From Streptomyces sp. CC0208 (GTDB lineage Bacteria > Actinomycetota > Actinomycetes > Streptomycetales > Streptomycetaceae), in assembly GCF_003443735.1 (NCBI RefSeq), contig NZ_CP031969.1:806001-870000 (forward strand): 64,000 nucleotides of DNA, read 5' to 3'. This document shows, one piece after another, positions 23,654 to 32,313 of the stretch. The first letter of the stretch is position 1. The number at the start of each line of letters is the position of its first letter. Made by a program: the position numbers and the translations under genes. A model generated the notes under the pieces. The model saw only the letters and a program-made list of their open reading frames with translations. It was not told the DNA's origin and did not search any database.

Positions 23654-25366
23654 GTGACCACCACAGAGCCCTCCCCCGCAGTCCACGCCCGCCCACCGCT
23701 GCGAGTGGCGCGCGAGCGCTTCCTGGCTGGGCGCCCGCTGCCCGACGGTGTGCCGGAGGAGGTCCTCGCGGCGTGGCGGCGGGCCCGGTTCTTCGGGGTG
23801 CCGCACGACCTGAAGGAGCCCGCCGCCGATCCGCCCCGGCCGACCGAGTCGGCGCTGCTCGGCGCCGCCCGTCCGGTGCTCGAACGGATCGCCCCCGCGC
23901 TGGGCGCCGGCCACTGCGTCCTCCTCCTCACCGACGCGCGGCTGCGCGTGCTGTGGACGTCCGGGAGCACGCCCGGACTCGCCCCGTGCCCGGGGCTGTC
24001 GGAGCAGGAGGTCGGTCACAACAGCGCGGCCCTCGCCCTGCGCAGCCGGCGCCGGGCCGAGGTGCACGGGCCCGAGCACTTCCTCGACGTGTGGCAGGAC
24101 GTGTCGGCGGTCAGCGTCCCGGTTCTCGCGCCGAAGAGCGGTCAGGCACTCGGCACGCTCACCGTCGCCTCCCGCCTGTGCGGCGGACACCCGCCCCACC
24201 CGCAGGCTGCGCTCGTCGAGGCCGCCGCCGCCGCGGTCGAGGCGGCACTGCTGGCCCGCGCGGGACGCCCCGAACAGGTCCTCCTGGACGCCTACTCGCG
24301 CGCCGCGCGAGGAGAGAGCCGCGCGGTGGCCGCGCTGGACGGCCGCAACCGCCTGATCAGCGCGGCGGCGGAGCGGCTGGCGACCCCGCAGGTGCTTCGG
24401 GTTCTCGAGCGTACGGCGATGGCGGCACGGCACACGGATGCGCCGGCGATCGCCGAGTTGCCCGAAGGAGCGGGGTGCAGCGCCCGGATCGACCTGGTGC
24501 GTCAGGAGGGCGCGGTCGTGGGGATCGTGGCCGTCCTGGAGCCGCGGGACGAGACCACCCCGAGGCCCCGGCCACGCCCGCTGCCCTGTCTGACCGGCTC
24601 CTCCCTTCCGTGGCGGTACGCCGTGGAGCGCGCGGCCGAACTGGCCCGCTCCCCCGAACCCGTGCTGCTGACCGGTGAACGGGGGACGGGGAAGACCGCG
24701 CTGGCCCGGGAGTTGCTGGGACCAGGCGACCTTCAGCTGATCGACGCGGCCGAACACGGCGATCTCGAAAGGGACTTGGCGCACTGGGCGGCCGGGAGCC
24801 CCCTGCTCCTCCGGCACGCCGAGCGGCTGACGCAGCCCGCCGTGGCCACGCTGAACTCCCTGCTCGACACGCACCCGGACGCCCGGCTGCTGATCACCCA
24901 CACCCCGGGAACTCCGCCCGGCCCCTGTCTCCAGCGGCTCCTCGACAAGCTGGCCGCCCGCACGGTCGTACTGCCGTCGCTGCGGGAACGCACCGAGGAC
25001 ATCAGGGAGTTGCTGTCGGCCCTCGCGCCGCGACCCGCGCCGGGAAGTCCTCCACTGACCTGGACCCTGGACGCCCTGCGCGCGCTCGAACAACATCCGT
25101 GGCCCGGGAACGTCACCGAACTGGCCCATGTGGTGCAGGCGTTGGCGGAACACCGGCGGGCCTCAGGACCGGTCCGCAGGGCCGAACTGCCGGACACCGT
25201 ACGGGAGGGCCCCGCCGCCCGGCCGCTCAGCCCGATGGAACACGCCGAGCGCGCCGCGATCCTGGAGACCCTGCACCGCCACGGCGGCAACAAGTCCCGC
25301 GCGGCGGCGGCACTCGGCATCGGGCGGGCGACGCTGTATCGCAAACTGCGGGAGTACGAGGGCTGA
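23654..25366 (+). CDS. GAF / degenerate AAA / Fis-type transcriptional activator
   Basis: A 570-residue regulator. The N-terminal half is a GAF-like sensor (VLLLTDARLRVLWTSGS, GLSEQEVGHNSAALALRSRR). About residues 315-500 form a shortened AAA+ domain with Walker A (LLTGERGTGKTALAREL) and LPSLRERTEDIRELLSAL, but no GAFTGA loop. The C-terminus is a Fis helix-turn-helix (ILETLHRHGGNKSRAAAALG, IGRATLYRKL). Without GAFTGA it should not contact sigma54, which streptomycetes lack, so it must act on another holoenzyme. The GTG start at 23654 has no clear ribosome binding site. It is divergent from the hydroxylase-dioxygenase-reductase operon and is its probable activator. Confidence 0.88.
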   Translation: MTTTEPSPAVHARPPLRVARERFLAGRPLPDGVPEEVLAAWRRARFFGVPHDLKEPAADPPRPTESALLGAARPVLERIAPALGAGHCVLLLTDARLRVLWTSGSTPGLAPCPGLSEQEVGHNSAALALRSRRRAEVHGPEHFLDVWQDVSAVSVPVLAPKSGQALGTLTVASRLCGGHPPHPQAALVEAAAAAVEAALLARAGRPEQVLLDAYSRAARGESRAVAALDGRNRLISAAAERLATPQVLRVLERTAMAARHTDAPAIAELPEGAGCSARIDLVRQEGAVVGIVAVLEPRDETTPRPRPRPLPCLTGSSLPWRYAVERAAELARSPEPVLLTGERGTGKTALARELLGPGDLQLIDAAEHGDLERDLAHWAAGSPLLLRHAERLTQPAVATLNSLLDTHPDARLLITHTPGTPPGPCLQRLLDKLAARTVVLPSLRERTEDIRELLSALAPRPAPGSPPLTWTLDALRALEQHPWPGNVTELAHVVQALAEHRRASGPVRRAELPDTVREGPAARPLSPMEHAERAAILETLHRHGGNKSRAAAALGIGRATLYRKLREYEG

Positions 25367-25594
25367 CGCCGGGGTCGACCGTGATGGGCGGCGAGCCGGA
25401 GGTGGCCGCCGTGATCGACGGGGAGGGCCGCCGTGGTGGACCGCGCCGCGCCCACCCGGTACCGGTACCCCACCCCGCCCCCGCCGCACACAAGAAAGGC
25501 GCTGAGCGGACGGCCCCGACCGGCGGGGCGCCGCTCCGGGCCGGTCCGGGCCTGCATACCGTAGAGACAGATCACCACCTGCCCGGGAGCGCGC
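25367..25594. other. Intergenic region with a 12-bp palindrome
   Basis: No gene is seen. GGTACCGGTACC (25458-25469) is a perfect 12-bp palindrome. A -10-like TACCGT near 25558 lies about 30 bp before the phosphatase gene and may be its promoter. Confidence 0.4.
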
Positions 25595-26716
25595 ATGACC
25601 GGTAGCCGCCGTAAGAGACCCGGCGACACCTTCGACGCCATCGAGCCGCCGGGCGACGCCGAACTGGTCGCCGGGGTGGCGGGCGTGACAGCCCTGGTCG
25701 AGGTCCTCGGCGTGGTGTCCGGGTCCGAGGTGTGGCTCCTGGGGCTCCTGGTGTTCCTGCCGGGCGCTGCCTCAGCCCTGGGAACGGTCCGGCAGACCAC
25801 GTTCGTCGCCGTGTGGACGACCGTCGTCGTCACCGCCAGCGTGCTGGTGCGGGACCGCGACGGGGGCCACTGGTTCGACCGGCTCCTGCTGATCCTGTTC
25901 ACCGTCGTCCTCGCCGCGACCTCCGTCTACGGATGCCATCGCCGGATCAGACGCGAGGACGCGATGCTGCGGCTGCGCTCCACCGCCGCGGCCATGCAGC
26001 GGCACATCCTGCATCCCCTCCCCCTGTTGACCGACGACGTCCTGGTCAACGGCGTCTACGAGCCGCTCCAGGAGGAGCGGCTGGTCGGCGGGGACATCTA
26101 CGACGTCGTCGACTCGCCCTTCGGGACCCGGGTGCTGATCGGGGACGTGCAGGGCAAGGGGCTCGCCGCGGTGGGCTCCGCGTTCGCCGTCATCGGCGCC
26201 TTCCGGGAGGCGGCCCATCGCGAACCCACCCTCACGGCGCTCGTGGACGTCCTGGACGCGGCCGTGGTGCGGCACAACTCGTATGCCGCACACACCGGCG
26301 ACGACGAACGCTTCGTCACCGCCCTCATCATCTGCGTCGACGCGGAGACCGAGGTGCAGGCCGTCAACTGCGGACACGTCCTGCCGCATGTGCTGCACCA
26401 CGGGACGGTCAGCACGCCCGAGCTCGATCCCGGCGTCCCGCTGGGCCTGGCCGAGCTCGCCCACGAGCCCACCACCGTGGGCTGGTTCGACTTCCCCGAG
26501 GGCGCGACGCTGCTGCTGAGCACCGACGGCCTGACCGAGACCCGCTCCGACGACGGCACCTTCTACCCCGTGGACGAGCGCCTGTCGACGTACGTCGGCC
26601 TCTCCCCCACCGAGCTGCCGCAGGCCCTGCACGAGGACGCCCGCGCGTTCGCCGGCCGCGGCGGCCCGCACGACGACGTCGCCGTCCTGACGGTCCGCCG
26701 CTCCCCGCGTCAGTGA
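25595..26716 (+). CDS. Membrane-anchored PP2C (SpoIIE-type) phosphatase
   Basis: A 373-residue protein with three or four N-terminal membrane segments (about residues 25-115: VWLLGLLVFLPGAASALG, FVAVWTTVVVTASVLV, LLLILFTVVLAATSVYG) and a cytoplasmic PP2C domain. Metal-binding and catalytic motifs are RLVGGDIYDVV, VLIGDVQGKGLAAVG, LLLSTDGLTETR and GGPHDDVAVLTVRR. There is no HATPase domain. Such phosphatases dephosphorylate STAS antagonists to free an anti-sigma factor. No partner is adjacent; the nearest STAS protein is 30 kb away in this window. The ATG has GGGAGC upstream. Confidence 0.9.
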   Translation: MTGSRRKRPGDTFDAIEPPGDAELVAGVAGVTALVEVLGVVSGSEVWLLGLLVFLPGAASALGTVRQTTFVAVWTTVVVTASVLVRDRDGGHWFDRLLLILFTVVLAATSVYGCHRRIRREDAMLRLRSTAAAMQRHILHPLPLLTDDVLVNGVYEPLQEERLVGGDIYDVVDSPFGTRVLIGDVQGKGLAAVGSAFAVIGAFREAAHREPTLTALVDVLDAAVVRHNSYAAHTGDDERFVTALIICVDAETEVQAVNCGHVLPHVLHHGTVSTPELDPGVPLGLAELAHEPTTVGWFDFPEGATLLLSTDGLTETRSDDGTFYPVDERLSTYVGLSPTELPQALHEDARAFAGRGGPHDDVAVLTVRRSPRQ

Positions 26717-26752
26717 GGCCGCTCAGCCGTCCGCCAGTGCACCGAGCGGCTC
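26715..26752. terminator. Possible hairpin after the phosphatase gene
   Basis: GAG-g-CCGCTC (26715-26724) can pair with GAGCGGCTC (26744-26752) with one bulge and a long loop, directly at the phosphatase stop codon. Confidence 0.35.
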
Positions 26753-27055
26753 AGGAGGGGAACTGCTCGTAGAACCCGAGCGTCTCGGTCACGGCGGTGA
26801 TGCCCGGCACGATGCGCTCGACGAGGGCGGCGCGCGGCCGGCCGGCAACGGCCGGATGCCGGCGGTGAGTTCGCCGGAGACACGCAGGGCCTGCGGCGCC
26901 AGGGCGGCGACCGGGTTCGGCACCGGCGGAGTCCGGGCACCGCGCGGCCGACGAGCGCGGCCGCGAGGGACCGGAAGTCGCCGGGCCGGGCGCCCGAGCC
27001 GCCGCCTCGCCGTGGGCCGGTGACCCCGGCGGGGTGCGCGGCCGCCGTAGCATCG
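26751..27055 (-). pseudogene. Frameshifted remnant of an unidentified protein
   Basis: On the minus strand, three frames in turn give coding-like peptides: GDFRSLAAALVGRAVPGLRR, then VPNPVAALAPQALRVSGELT, then RAALVERIVPGITAVTETLG running to a TGA at 26751. Each has good Streptomyces codon usage and they follow one another without overlap, which suggests the 3' end of a decayed gene with two frameshifts. No family is recognised. It lies just upstream of, and divergent from, the ECF41-like sigma gene. Confidence 0.4.
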
Positions 27056-27060
27056 GCTCC

Positions 27061-27978
27061 ATGGACAAGCTTCCGCCGCAGGCCGACGGCTCTCTCGACG
27101 CGGAGGCGGACGCGTTCCAGCGACTGCGTCCCCGGCTTTTCGGGATCGCGTACCGGATCCTGGGCAGTGTGTCCGAGGCCGAGGACGTGGTGCAGGACGT
27201 GTGGCTGCGGTGGCAGGACACCGACCGGAACACGGTGTTCAATCCCGGGGCGTTCCTGGCGAAGATCACCACCCGGCTGGCGATCAACGTGGCCCAGTCG
27301 GCGCGGGTGCGCCGGGAGGCGTACGTCGGGCCGTGGCTGCCGGAGCCCGTGGACACCAGTGTGGATCCGCAGGTCGGCGCGGAGCGCGGCGAGGCGCTGG
27401 AGCTGGCCGTGCTGCTGGTCCTGGAGAAGCTGAATCCCGTGGAGCGGGCGGCCTATGTGCTGCGGGAGGCGTTCGACTACCCGTACGACGAGATCGCGGG
27501 CATCGTGCAGCTGACCCAGGCCAACGTGCGGCAGATCGTCAGCCGGGCACGCAAGCGGCTGTCCGCCGAGCGCCGGGGTCCCGTCGACACGGCGGAGCAC
27601 CGCCGGCTGCTCGACGCCTTTGTCGCGGCGGCGCGGCACGGTGACGTGGCGGCTCTGGAGAGCGTGCTGTCGGCCGACGTGGTCGCCTACGCGGACGGCA
27701 ACGGGCTGCGCGGCGTGGCACGCCTGGAGGTGGTGGGCGCGGGCCGGGTGGCCAGGATCAGCGCCTTCGTCGACAAGCTCATCCCGGGGGCCGAGTTCGC
27801 CTTCGCCGAGGCCAACGGCCTGCCCAGCCTGCTCATCCGCAAGGACGGGGTGACCGTCGGCCTGGTGAGCGCCACGGTCGGGGCGGACGGCATCGACGGC
27901 CTGTACTGGGTGCTGGCGCCGGAGAAGCTCCGGGCGTACGAGCGGTCGTCGGACCGGCTCGTACGCCAGGAGCCCTAG
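27061..27978 (+). CDS. ECF41-type RNA polymerase sigma factor (SigJ-like)
   Basis: A 305-residue extracytoplasmic-function sigma factor. Region 2 (LFGIAYRILGSVSEAEDVVQ, DVWLRW) and region 4 (LNPVERAAYVLREAFDYPYD, EIAGIVQLTQANVRQIVSRA) are joined by a linker with WLPEP, a hallmark of ECF41. A SnoaL-like C-terminal domain (from about residue 180) replaces an anti-sigma partner and controls activity. The usual DGGGK and NPDKL motifs read DGNGLRG and LAPEKL here. The ATG at 27061 is preferred over an upstream in-frame ATG. ECF41 genes normally sit beside an oxidoreductase or epimerase gene; the convergent NAD(P)-binding gene at 28112 fits. Confidence 0.9.
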   Translation: MDKLPPQADGSLDAEADAFQRLRPRLFGIAYRILGSVSEAEDVVQDVWLRWQDTDRNTVFNPGAFLAKITTRLAINVAQSARVRREAYVGPWLPEPVDTSVDPQVGAERGEALELAVLLVLEKLNPVERAAYVLREAFDYPYDEIAGIVQLTQANVRQIVSRARKRLSAERRGPVDTAEHRRLLDAFVAAARHGDVAALESVLSADVVAYADGNGLRGVARLEVVGAGRVARISAFVDKLIPGAEFAFAEANGLPSLLIRKDGVTVGLVSATVGADGIDGLYWVLAPEKLRAYERSSDRLVRQEP

Positions 27979-27986
27979 ACCCGGTG

Positions 27987-28027
27987 CGGCCGCCGCGGGG
28001 CCGTGTCGTCCGTGCCCTCGGCGGCCG
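27987..28027. terminator. Hairpin after the sigma factor gene
   Basis: CGGCCGCCG (27987-27995) pairs perfectly with CGGCGGCCG (28019-28027), a 9-bp stem with a 23-nt loop. It lies between the convergent sigma factor and NAD(P)-binding genes and could serve both. Confidence 0.5.
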
Positions 28028-28111
28028 GACCCCGTCATCCCCCTGCTCACCCGGCCCGGCCCCTCCTGGTGCGGAGCGGTGACCCGGAGCCGGTCCGGTC
28101 CGCGGCCGGGG

Positions 28112-28852
28112 TCAGTTCCGCTTGAGCCAGTCCTCGTAGCGGGTGGCCGCCGTGTCCACGGTGTCGTCGCCGGTCAGGACGCCGTCCGGGATGCCCGCGA
28201 ACATGCCGGCGTTCTCGTCGGTGACGACGGAGCGGCCGTCCGGCTTCGCCGCCAGGGTGATCTCCGCGAGCCGGTCCAGGCGGTGGATCTCGGGGCCCGC
28301 CTTCAGGCGCAGGCCGTTCACGGGCTCGCCCTGGGCCGTCTCGGCGACGACGGCGGCGACGTCCGCGGCGGCGATCGGGCGCAGCTGCGTGGAGGGCAGG
28401 TGCACTTCCTGGCCCTGGGTGGTCAGGTCCATCACCGGCGCGACGAACTCGAAGAACTGCCCGACCCGCACGATGCTGAAGGGCACGCCGCTCGCGCGCA
28501 CGGCCTCCTCCTGGGCGACCTTGGCCAGGTAGTAGCCGAGCTCGGGCACCTCGTCGACGCCGATGATGGAGAGCGCCACATGGTGGCGGACACCGGCTTC
28601 CCGCTCCGCCGCGGTGAGATGGCGCATGGCCCGTGTGAAGAAGTCGAGGGCGGCCTCCTTCTCGAAGGACGGGGAGTTCGCCACGTCCACGACCACGTCC
28701 GCGCCCTTGAGCACCTCCGCCAGGCCCTCCCCGGTGAGGGTGTCGACGCCCGTGCTGGGCGCGGCCGCCACGGCCTCGTGACCGCGGTCCTGGAGCAGGC
28801 TCACCACCTGCGACCCGATGCGGCCCGTACCTCCGACGACGACGATCTTCAT
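28112..28852 (-). CDS. NAD(P)-binding NmrA/atypical SDR oxidoreductase
   Basis: A 246-residue protein with the Rossmann opening MKIVVVGGTGRIGSQVVSLL, a second block DVVVDVANSPSFEKEAA, and VPFSIVRVGQFFEFVAPVMD, typical of the extended/atypical SDR or NmrA-like group. This is the COE-type partner expected beside ECF41 sigma factors and is the likely target of the convergent sigma gene. The ATG follows GGAGAC. A larger open frame continues upstream for over 3 kb but is a shadow of genes on the other strand. The substrate is unknown. Confidence 0.88.
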   Translation of the reverse strand: MKIVVVGGTGRIGSQVVSLLQDRGHEAVAAAPSTGVDTLTGEGLAEVLKGADVVVDVANSPSFEKEAALDFFTRAMRHLTAAEREAGVRHHVALSIIGVDEVPELGYYLAKVAQEEAVRASGVPFSIVRVGQFFEFVAPVMDLTTQGQEVHLPSTQLRPIAAADVAAVVAETAQGEPVNGLRLKAGPEIHRLDRLAEITLAAKPDGRSVVTDENAGMFAGIPDGVLTGDDTVDTAATRYEDWLKRN

Positions 28853-29032
28853 CTCTGTCTCCTTCTTGTGTTCGGGATTCCCCAAGCAGGACAGGACGGC
28901 GGCGGAATCTGTGACAGTGGGGCGGCATCCGACGTGGACGAAACGGCCGACAGCGGGCCGATCTGAACAACCACCCCGGTGCGCCGCGTTCTTAGGGGTG
29001 GACGCGAGGCGAACCAGAAGCGTGAGGCCAAC

Positions 29033-31141
29033 TTGTCGAACACACCGACTGACACCCGCCGGGGCTGGGGAACCCGCAACTGGCGCGTGGCCAGAAAACT
29101 CCAGGCCATCCTCCTCATCCCGGTGATCGTGGCTCTTGTCCTCGGCGGCATACGGGTCAAGCGCTCCGTGGACACCTGGCAGGACGCCGACGACGCGGTC
29201 CGCGTGGCCGAACTGGTCCAGGCGGCGAACAAGTACGCCAGCGACGCCATCGACGAGCGCGATGTGTCGGTCATCCCCCTGGTCAAGGGCGACCGGACAT
29301 CGAGCGTCGTCGCAAAGGCCCGCACGGTCACCGACACGGACGCGAGGACGTTCGACGAGGCGGTGCGGCGGATGCCGCAGACCGCGGGACTGTTGCGCCG
29401 GGTCGAGCTCGTCCGCATCGGCGAGAAGCAGCTCGCGTCCGTGCGCGCGAACGCCTTCACCTCCCGGCTGACCGGCGTGCAGACCGAGGAGAGCTACCAC
29501 GCCGTCCAGCACCCGCTGATGGAGCTCTCCAACGAGCTCGGCTTCGGCAGCAGCAACCAGGCGAGCTTCGGCCGCACCCTGTACGCCGTCTCCCTCACCC
29601 AGGCCGCCGAGTCCCTGATCCGGGCGATCGGCACCCACCTCCTGGTCGAGGACCGCGGCAAGCTCGCCCCGGGCGAACTGCAGTCCCAGCTCGGCTCGTT
29701 CACTTCTTACGTCTATCTCGAACAGGTCGCGCTCCAGGAGTACGCCGGCGCCGGCACCGCCGGGGACATGACCCGGCTGCGCAAGGCGCTGTCCGACGCG
29801 GAGAAGCGGGGCAGGGAACAGGCCGCCGAGGCCCGGACGCAGGCCGAGGCGGCGGGGAGGACCTTCGTGGCCCCGCCGAGCCTGGAGAAGATGGCCGGCG
29901 AGATCGCCTCGGGCAAGTCGGCGGCGCAGCTCGCCGCGCAGGGCATCACACCCGAGACGTTCTTCGCCGCCTCCACCCTCAGCTTCGACGCGTACCGCGG
30001 TGTCGAGGTGTACCTCACCGACAGCGCGCTGGCGGACGCCCACAGCATCGCCGACGACGCCCGCAACGACGCCGTCCTCAACGCGGCCCTGGTACTGGCC
30101 TCGGTCCTCGCCGCGTTCCTGCTCGCCGCCTGGGTGGCCCGGACGATGAGCAGCAGCATGCGCCGGCTGAGCGCCTCGGCCCACGAGATCGCCCAGCAGC
30201 GTCTTCCCGCGCTGCTCACCCAGCTCACCCGGGCCATCCCCGGCCGGGTCGACGCCCAGGTGGCGACGATCCCGATCACCACCACGGACGAGATCGGCGA
30301 GGTCGCCCGCGCCTTCGACCACGTGCACCGCGAGGCCGTCCGGCTCGCCGCCGAACAGGCCCTGCTGCGCGCCAACATCAACACGATCTTCAGCAACCTG
30401 GCCCGCCGCAACCAGTCCCTGATCGAGCGTCAACTCGCCCTGATCACCAGCCTGGAGGGCAAGGAGGCCGACCCGGACCAGCTGGAGAACCTCTTCAAGC
30501 TGGACCACCTCGCCACCCGTGTGCGCCGCAACGGCGAGAACCTCCTCGTGCTCGGCGGCGAGACCCCCGCCCAGCAGTGGGACCAGCCGCTGCCCCTGGT
30601 CGACGTGATCCGCGCCGCGGCCTCGGAGGTCGAGCAGTACGAACGGGTCGAGCTGTCGGGTGTCCCGGAGGCCGAGATCCACGGCCGCGCGGTGACCGAC
30701 CTGGTGCACCTGCTGGCCGAGCTCCTGGAGAACGCGACGACGTTCTCGCCGCCGCAGTCCTGGGTCCGGGTCACCGCGGCGCGGCTGCCCGACGGCCGGA
30801 TCATGGTCGAGATCCACGACCGGGGCATCGGGCTGCCGCCGGAGGAGCTGGCCGACATCAACCACCACCTGGCCGAGCCGCCCACCGTGGACGCGGCGAT
30901 CTCCCAGCGCATGGGCCTGTACGTGGTCGGCCGGCTCGCCGACCGGCACGGCATCCGCGTCCAACTGCGCCCGTCCGAGGAGGGACAGGGCACGACGGCT
31001 CTGGCGATGCTCCCGGACACGATCACCTATCGAGGACCGGGAACGGAGTCCGACGTCGACACCATGGCCCTGGCGGCCTACGCCGACACCGGCTTCCCCG
31101 AGGGCACCGCCCGCGGGTACGAGGCCTGGAACGACAGGTAG
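29033..31141 (+). CDS. Nitrate/nitrite-sensing-type histidine kinase (conservon CvnA-like)
   Basis: A 702-residue membrane sensor kinase. Membrane segments lie at about residues 22-41 and 349-371, flanking a large extracellular NIT-like helical domain (ANKYASDAIDERDVSVIPLV). A HAMP-like linker follows, then the family motif LDHLATRVRRNGENLLVLGG (about residue 490) and a HATPase domain (LLAELLENATTFSPPQSW, HDRGIGLPPEEL, GLYVVGRLADRHGI). Such kinases usually head conservons with roadblock, DUF742 and GTPase genes, but none follow here. The proposed start is TTG at 29033, preceded by GTGAGG; no ATG or GTG in frame fits better. A hairpin follows the stop. Confidence 0.88.
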   Translation: MSNTPTDTRRGWGTRNWRVARKLQAILLIPVIVALVLGGIRVKRSVDTWQDADDAVRVAELVQAANKYASDAIDERDVSVIPLVKGDRTSSVVAKARTVTDTDARTFDEAVRRMPQTAGLLRRVELVRIGEKQLASVRANAFTSRLTGVQTEESYHAVQHPLMELSNELGFGSSNQASFGRTLYAVSLTQAAESLIRAIGTHLLVEDRGKLAPGELQSQLGSFTSYVYLEQVALQEYAGAGTAGDMTRLRKALSDAEKRGREQAAEARTQAEAAGRTFVAPPSLEKMAGEIASGKSAAQLAAQGITPETFFAASTLSFDAYRGVEVYLTDSALADAHSIADDARNDAVLNAALVLASVLAAFLLAAWVARTMSSSMRRLSASAHEIAQQRLPALLTQLTRAIPGRVDAQVATIPITTTDEIGEVARAFDHVHREAVRLAAEQALLRANINTIFSNLARRNQSLIERQLALITSLEGKEADPDQLENLFKLDHLATRVRRNGENLLVLGGETPAQQWDQPLPLVDVIRAAASEVEQYERVELSGVPEAEIHGRAVTDLVHLLAELLENATTFSPPQSWVRVTAARLPDGRIMVEIHDRGIGLPPEELADINHHLAEPPTVDAAISQRMGLYVVGRLADRHGIRVQLRPSEEGQGTTALAMLPDTITYRGPGTESDVDTMALAAYADTGFPEGTARGYEAWNDR

Positions 31142-31143
31142 GC

Positions 31144-31163
31144 GGCCGCCGACACCGGCGGCC
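31144..31163. terminator. Hairpin after the sensor kinase gene
   Basis: GGCCGCCG-ACAC-CGGCGGCC forms a perfect 8-bp GC stem with a tetraloop immediately after the kinase stop. No T tract, as is usual in Streptomyces. Confidence 0.6.
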
Positions 31164-31276
31164 TGCCCGTACGGCTGTGGTGGCCGGAGTGAGCCCCGCG
31201 CGCTGAATCGCCTTGGCCGCGGGGCTCCCGCCACGGCAGGATGATCGCTGGGCGTCGACCGCACGAAGGGAACGGG

Positions 31277-32263
31277 ATGAGGCGGAACCGTCTCGGGCAG
31301 ACCGATGTGCACGTCACGGAGCTGGGCTTCGGTGGCGGTCCGCTCGGTGGCCTCTTCGCACCGCTGGACGACGAGACGGCCACGGGCGCCCTGGAGGCGG
31401 CCTGGGACAGCGGGATCCGCTACTTCGACACCTCCCCGCACTACGGCATCGGCCACTCCGAGCGCCGCACCGGCGCCCTGCTCCGGGACCGGCCGCGCGA
31501 GGAGTTCACCCTGTCGACGAAGGTCGGCCGGCTGCTGGTGCCGCAGGACCCGGCGGGCCGTACGGACGAGAGCTTCGCGGTGCCCGCCACCCATCGCCGG
31601 GTGTGGGACTTCACGCGGGACGGTGTGCTGCGCAGCGTGGCGGACTCGCTGGAGCGGATGGGCGTGGACCGCATCGACGTGCTGTTCCTGCACGACGCGG
31701 AGGAACACTTCGAGGACGCGTTGCGCGACGGCTACCCGGCCCTCGCCGAACTCCGCGCCCAGGGCGTGGTGGGCGCGATCGGCGCGGGGATGTACCACCC
31801 CGGCAAACTGACCCGTCTGGTCAGGGAATCGGACGTCGACGTCGTGATGCTGTCCGGCCGCTACACACTCCTGGACCACAGCGCCCTGGACGAGTTCCTG
31901 CCCGCCTGCACAGACCGCGGGGTCTCGGTCCTCGCGGCGTCGGTCTTCAACTCCGGGCTGCTCGCCACCGCCCGCCCGACCGAGGGCAGCACCTTCGACT
32001 ACGCCCCCGCCGCCCCGCGGTTGCTGCGCCGTGCGCACCGCATCGCCGACGTCTGCGAGGCCCACGGCGTGACCCTCCCGGAGCTGGCGATGGCGTTCCC
32101 GCTGCGCCATCCCGCGGTCGCGGGGATCGTCGTCGGCATGCGCACGGCGGAGGAAGTACGCGCCAACACGGCGGCGTTCGGCGCGCAGATCCCCACGCAA
32201 CTGTGGGACGACCTGCGGGGCGAAGGACTCCTGGACGAACGGGCGCCGGTGCACGTCCGGTGA
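31277..32263 (+). CDS. Aldo/keto reductase (aldose 1-dehydrogenase type)
   Basis: A 328-residue TIM-barrel NAD(P)-dependent oxidoreductase. The catalytic tetrad regions are visible: Asp and Tyr in GIRYFDTSPHYGIGHSERR, Lys in FTLSTKVGRLLVPQD, His in VLFLHDAEEHFEDA. The wording is close to D-threo-aldose 1-dehydrogenase / L-fucose dehydrogenase (GFGGGPLGGLFAPLDDETA). The ATG at 31277 follows GAAGGGAACGGG. The next gene is a MarR regulator 50 bp downstream on the same strand, possibly in the same transcript. The sugar substrate is a guess. Confidence 0.9.
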   Translation: MRRNRLGQTDVHVTELGFGGGPLGGLFAPLDDETATGALEAAWDSGIRYFDTSPHYGIGHSERRTGALLRDRPREEFTLSTKVGRLLVPQDPAGRTDESFAVPATHRRVWDFTRDGVLRSVADSLERMGVDRIDVLFLHDAEEHFEDALRDGYPALAELRAQGVVGAIGAGMYHPGKLTRLVRESDVDVVMLSGRYTLLDHSALDEFLPACTDRGVSVLAASVFNSGLLATARPTEGSTFDYAPAAPRLLRRAHRIADVCEAHGVTLPELAMAFPLRHPAVAGIVVGMRTAEEVRANTAAFGAQIPTQLWDDLRGEGLLDERAPVHVR

Positions 32264-32313
32264 GACACGATCAACCGCGATAGGTTCCGCCTCTAGGGAC
32301 ATACGGAGGTGCC

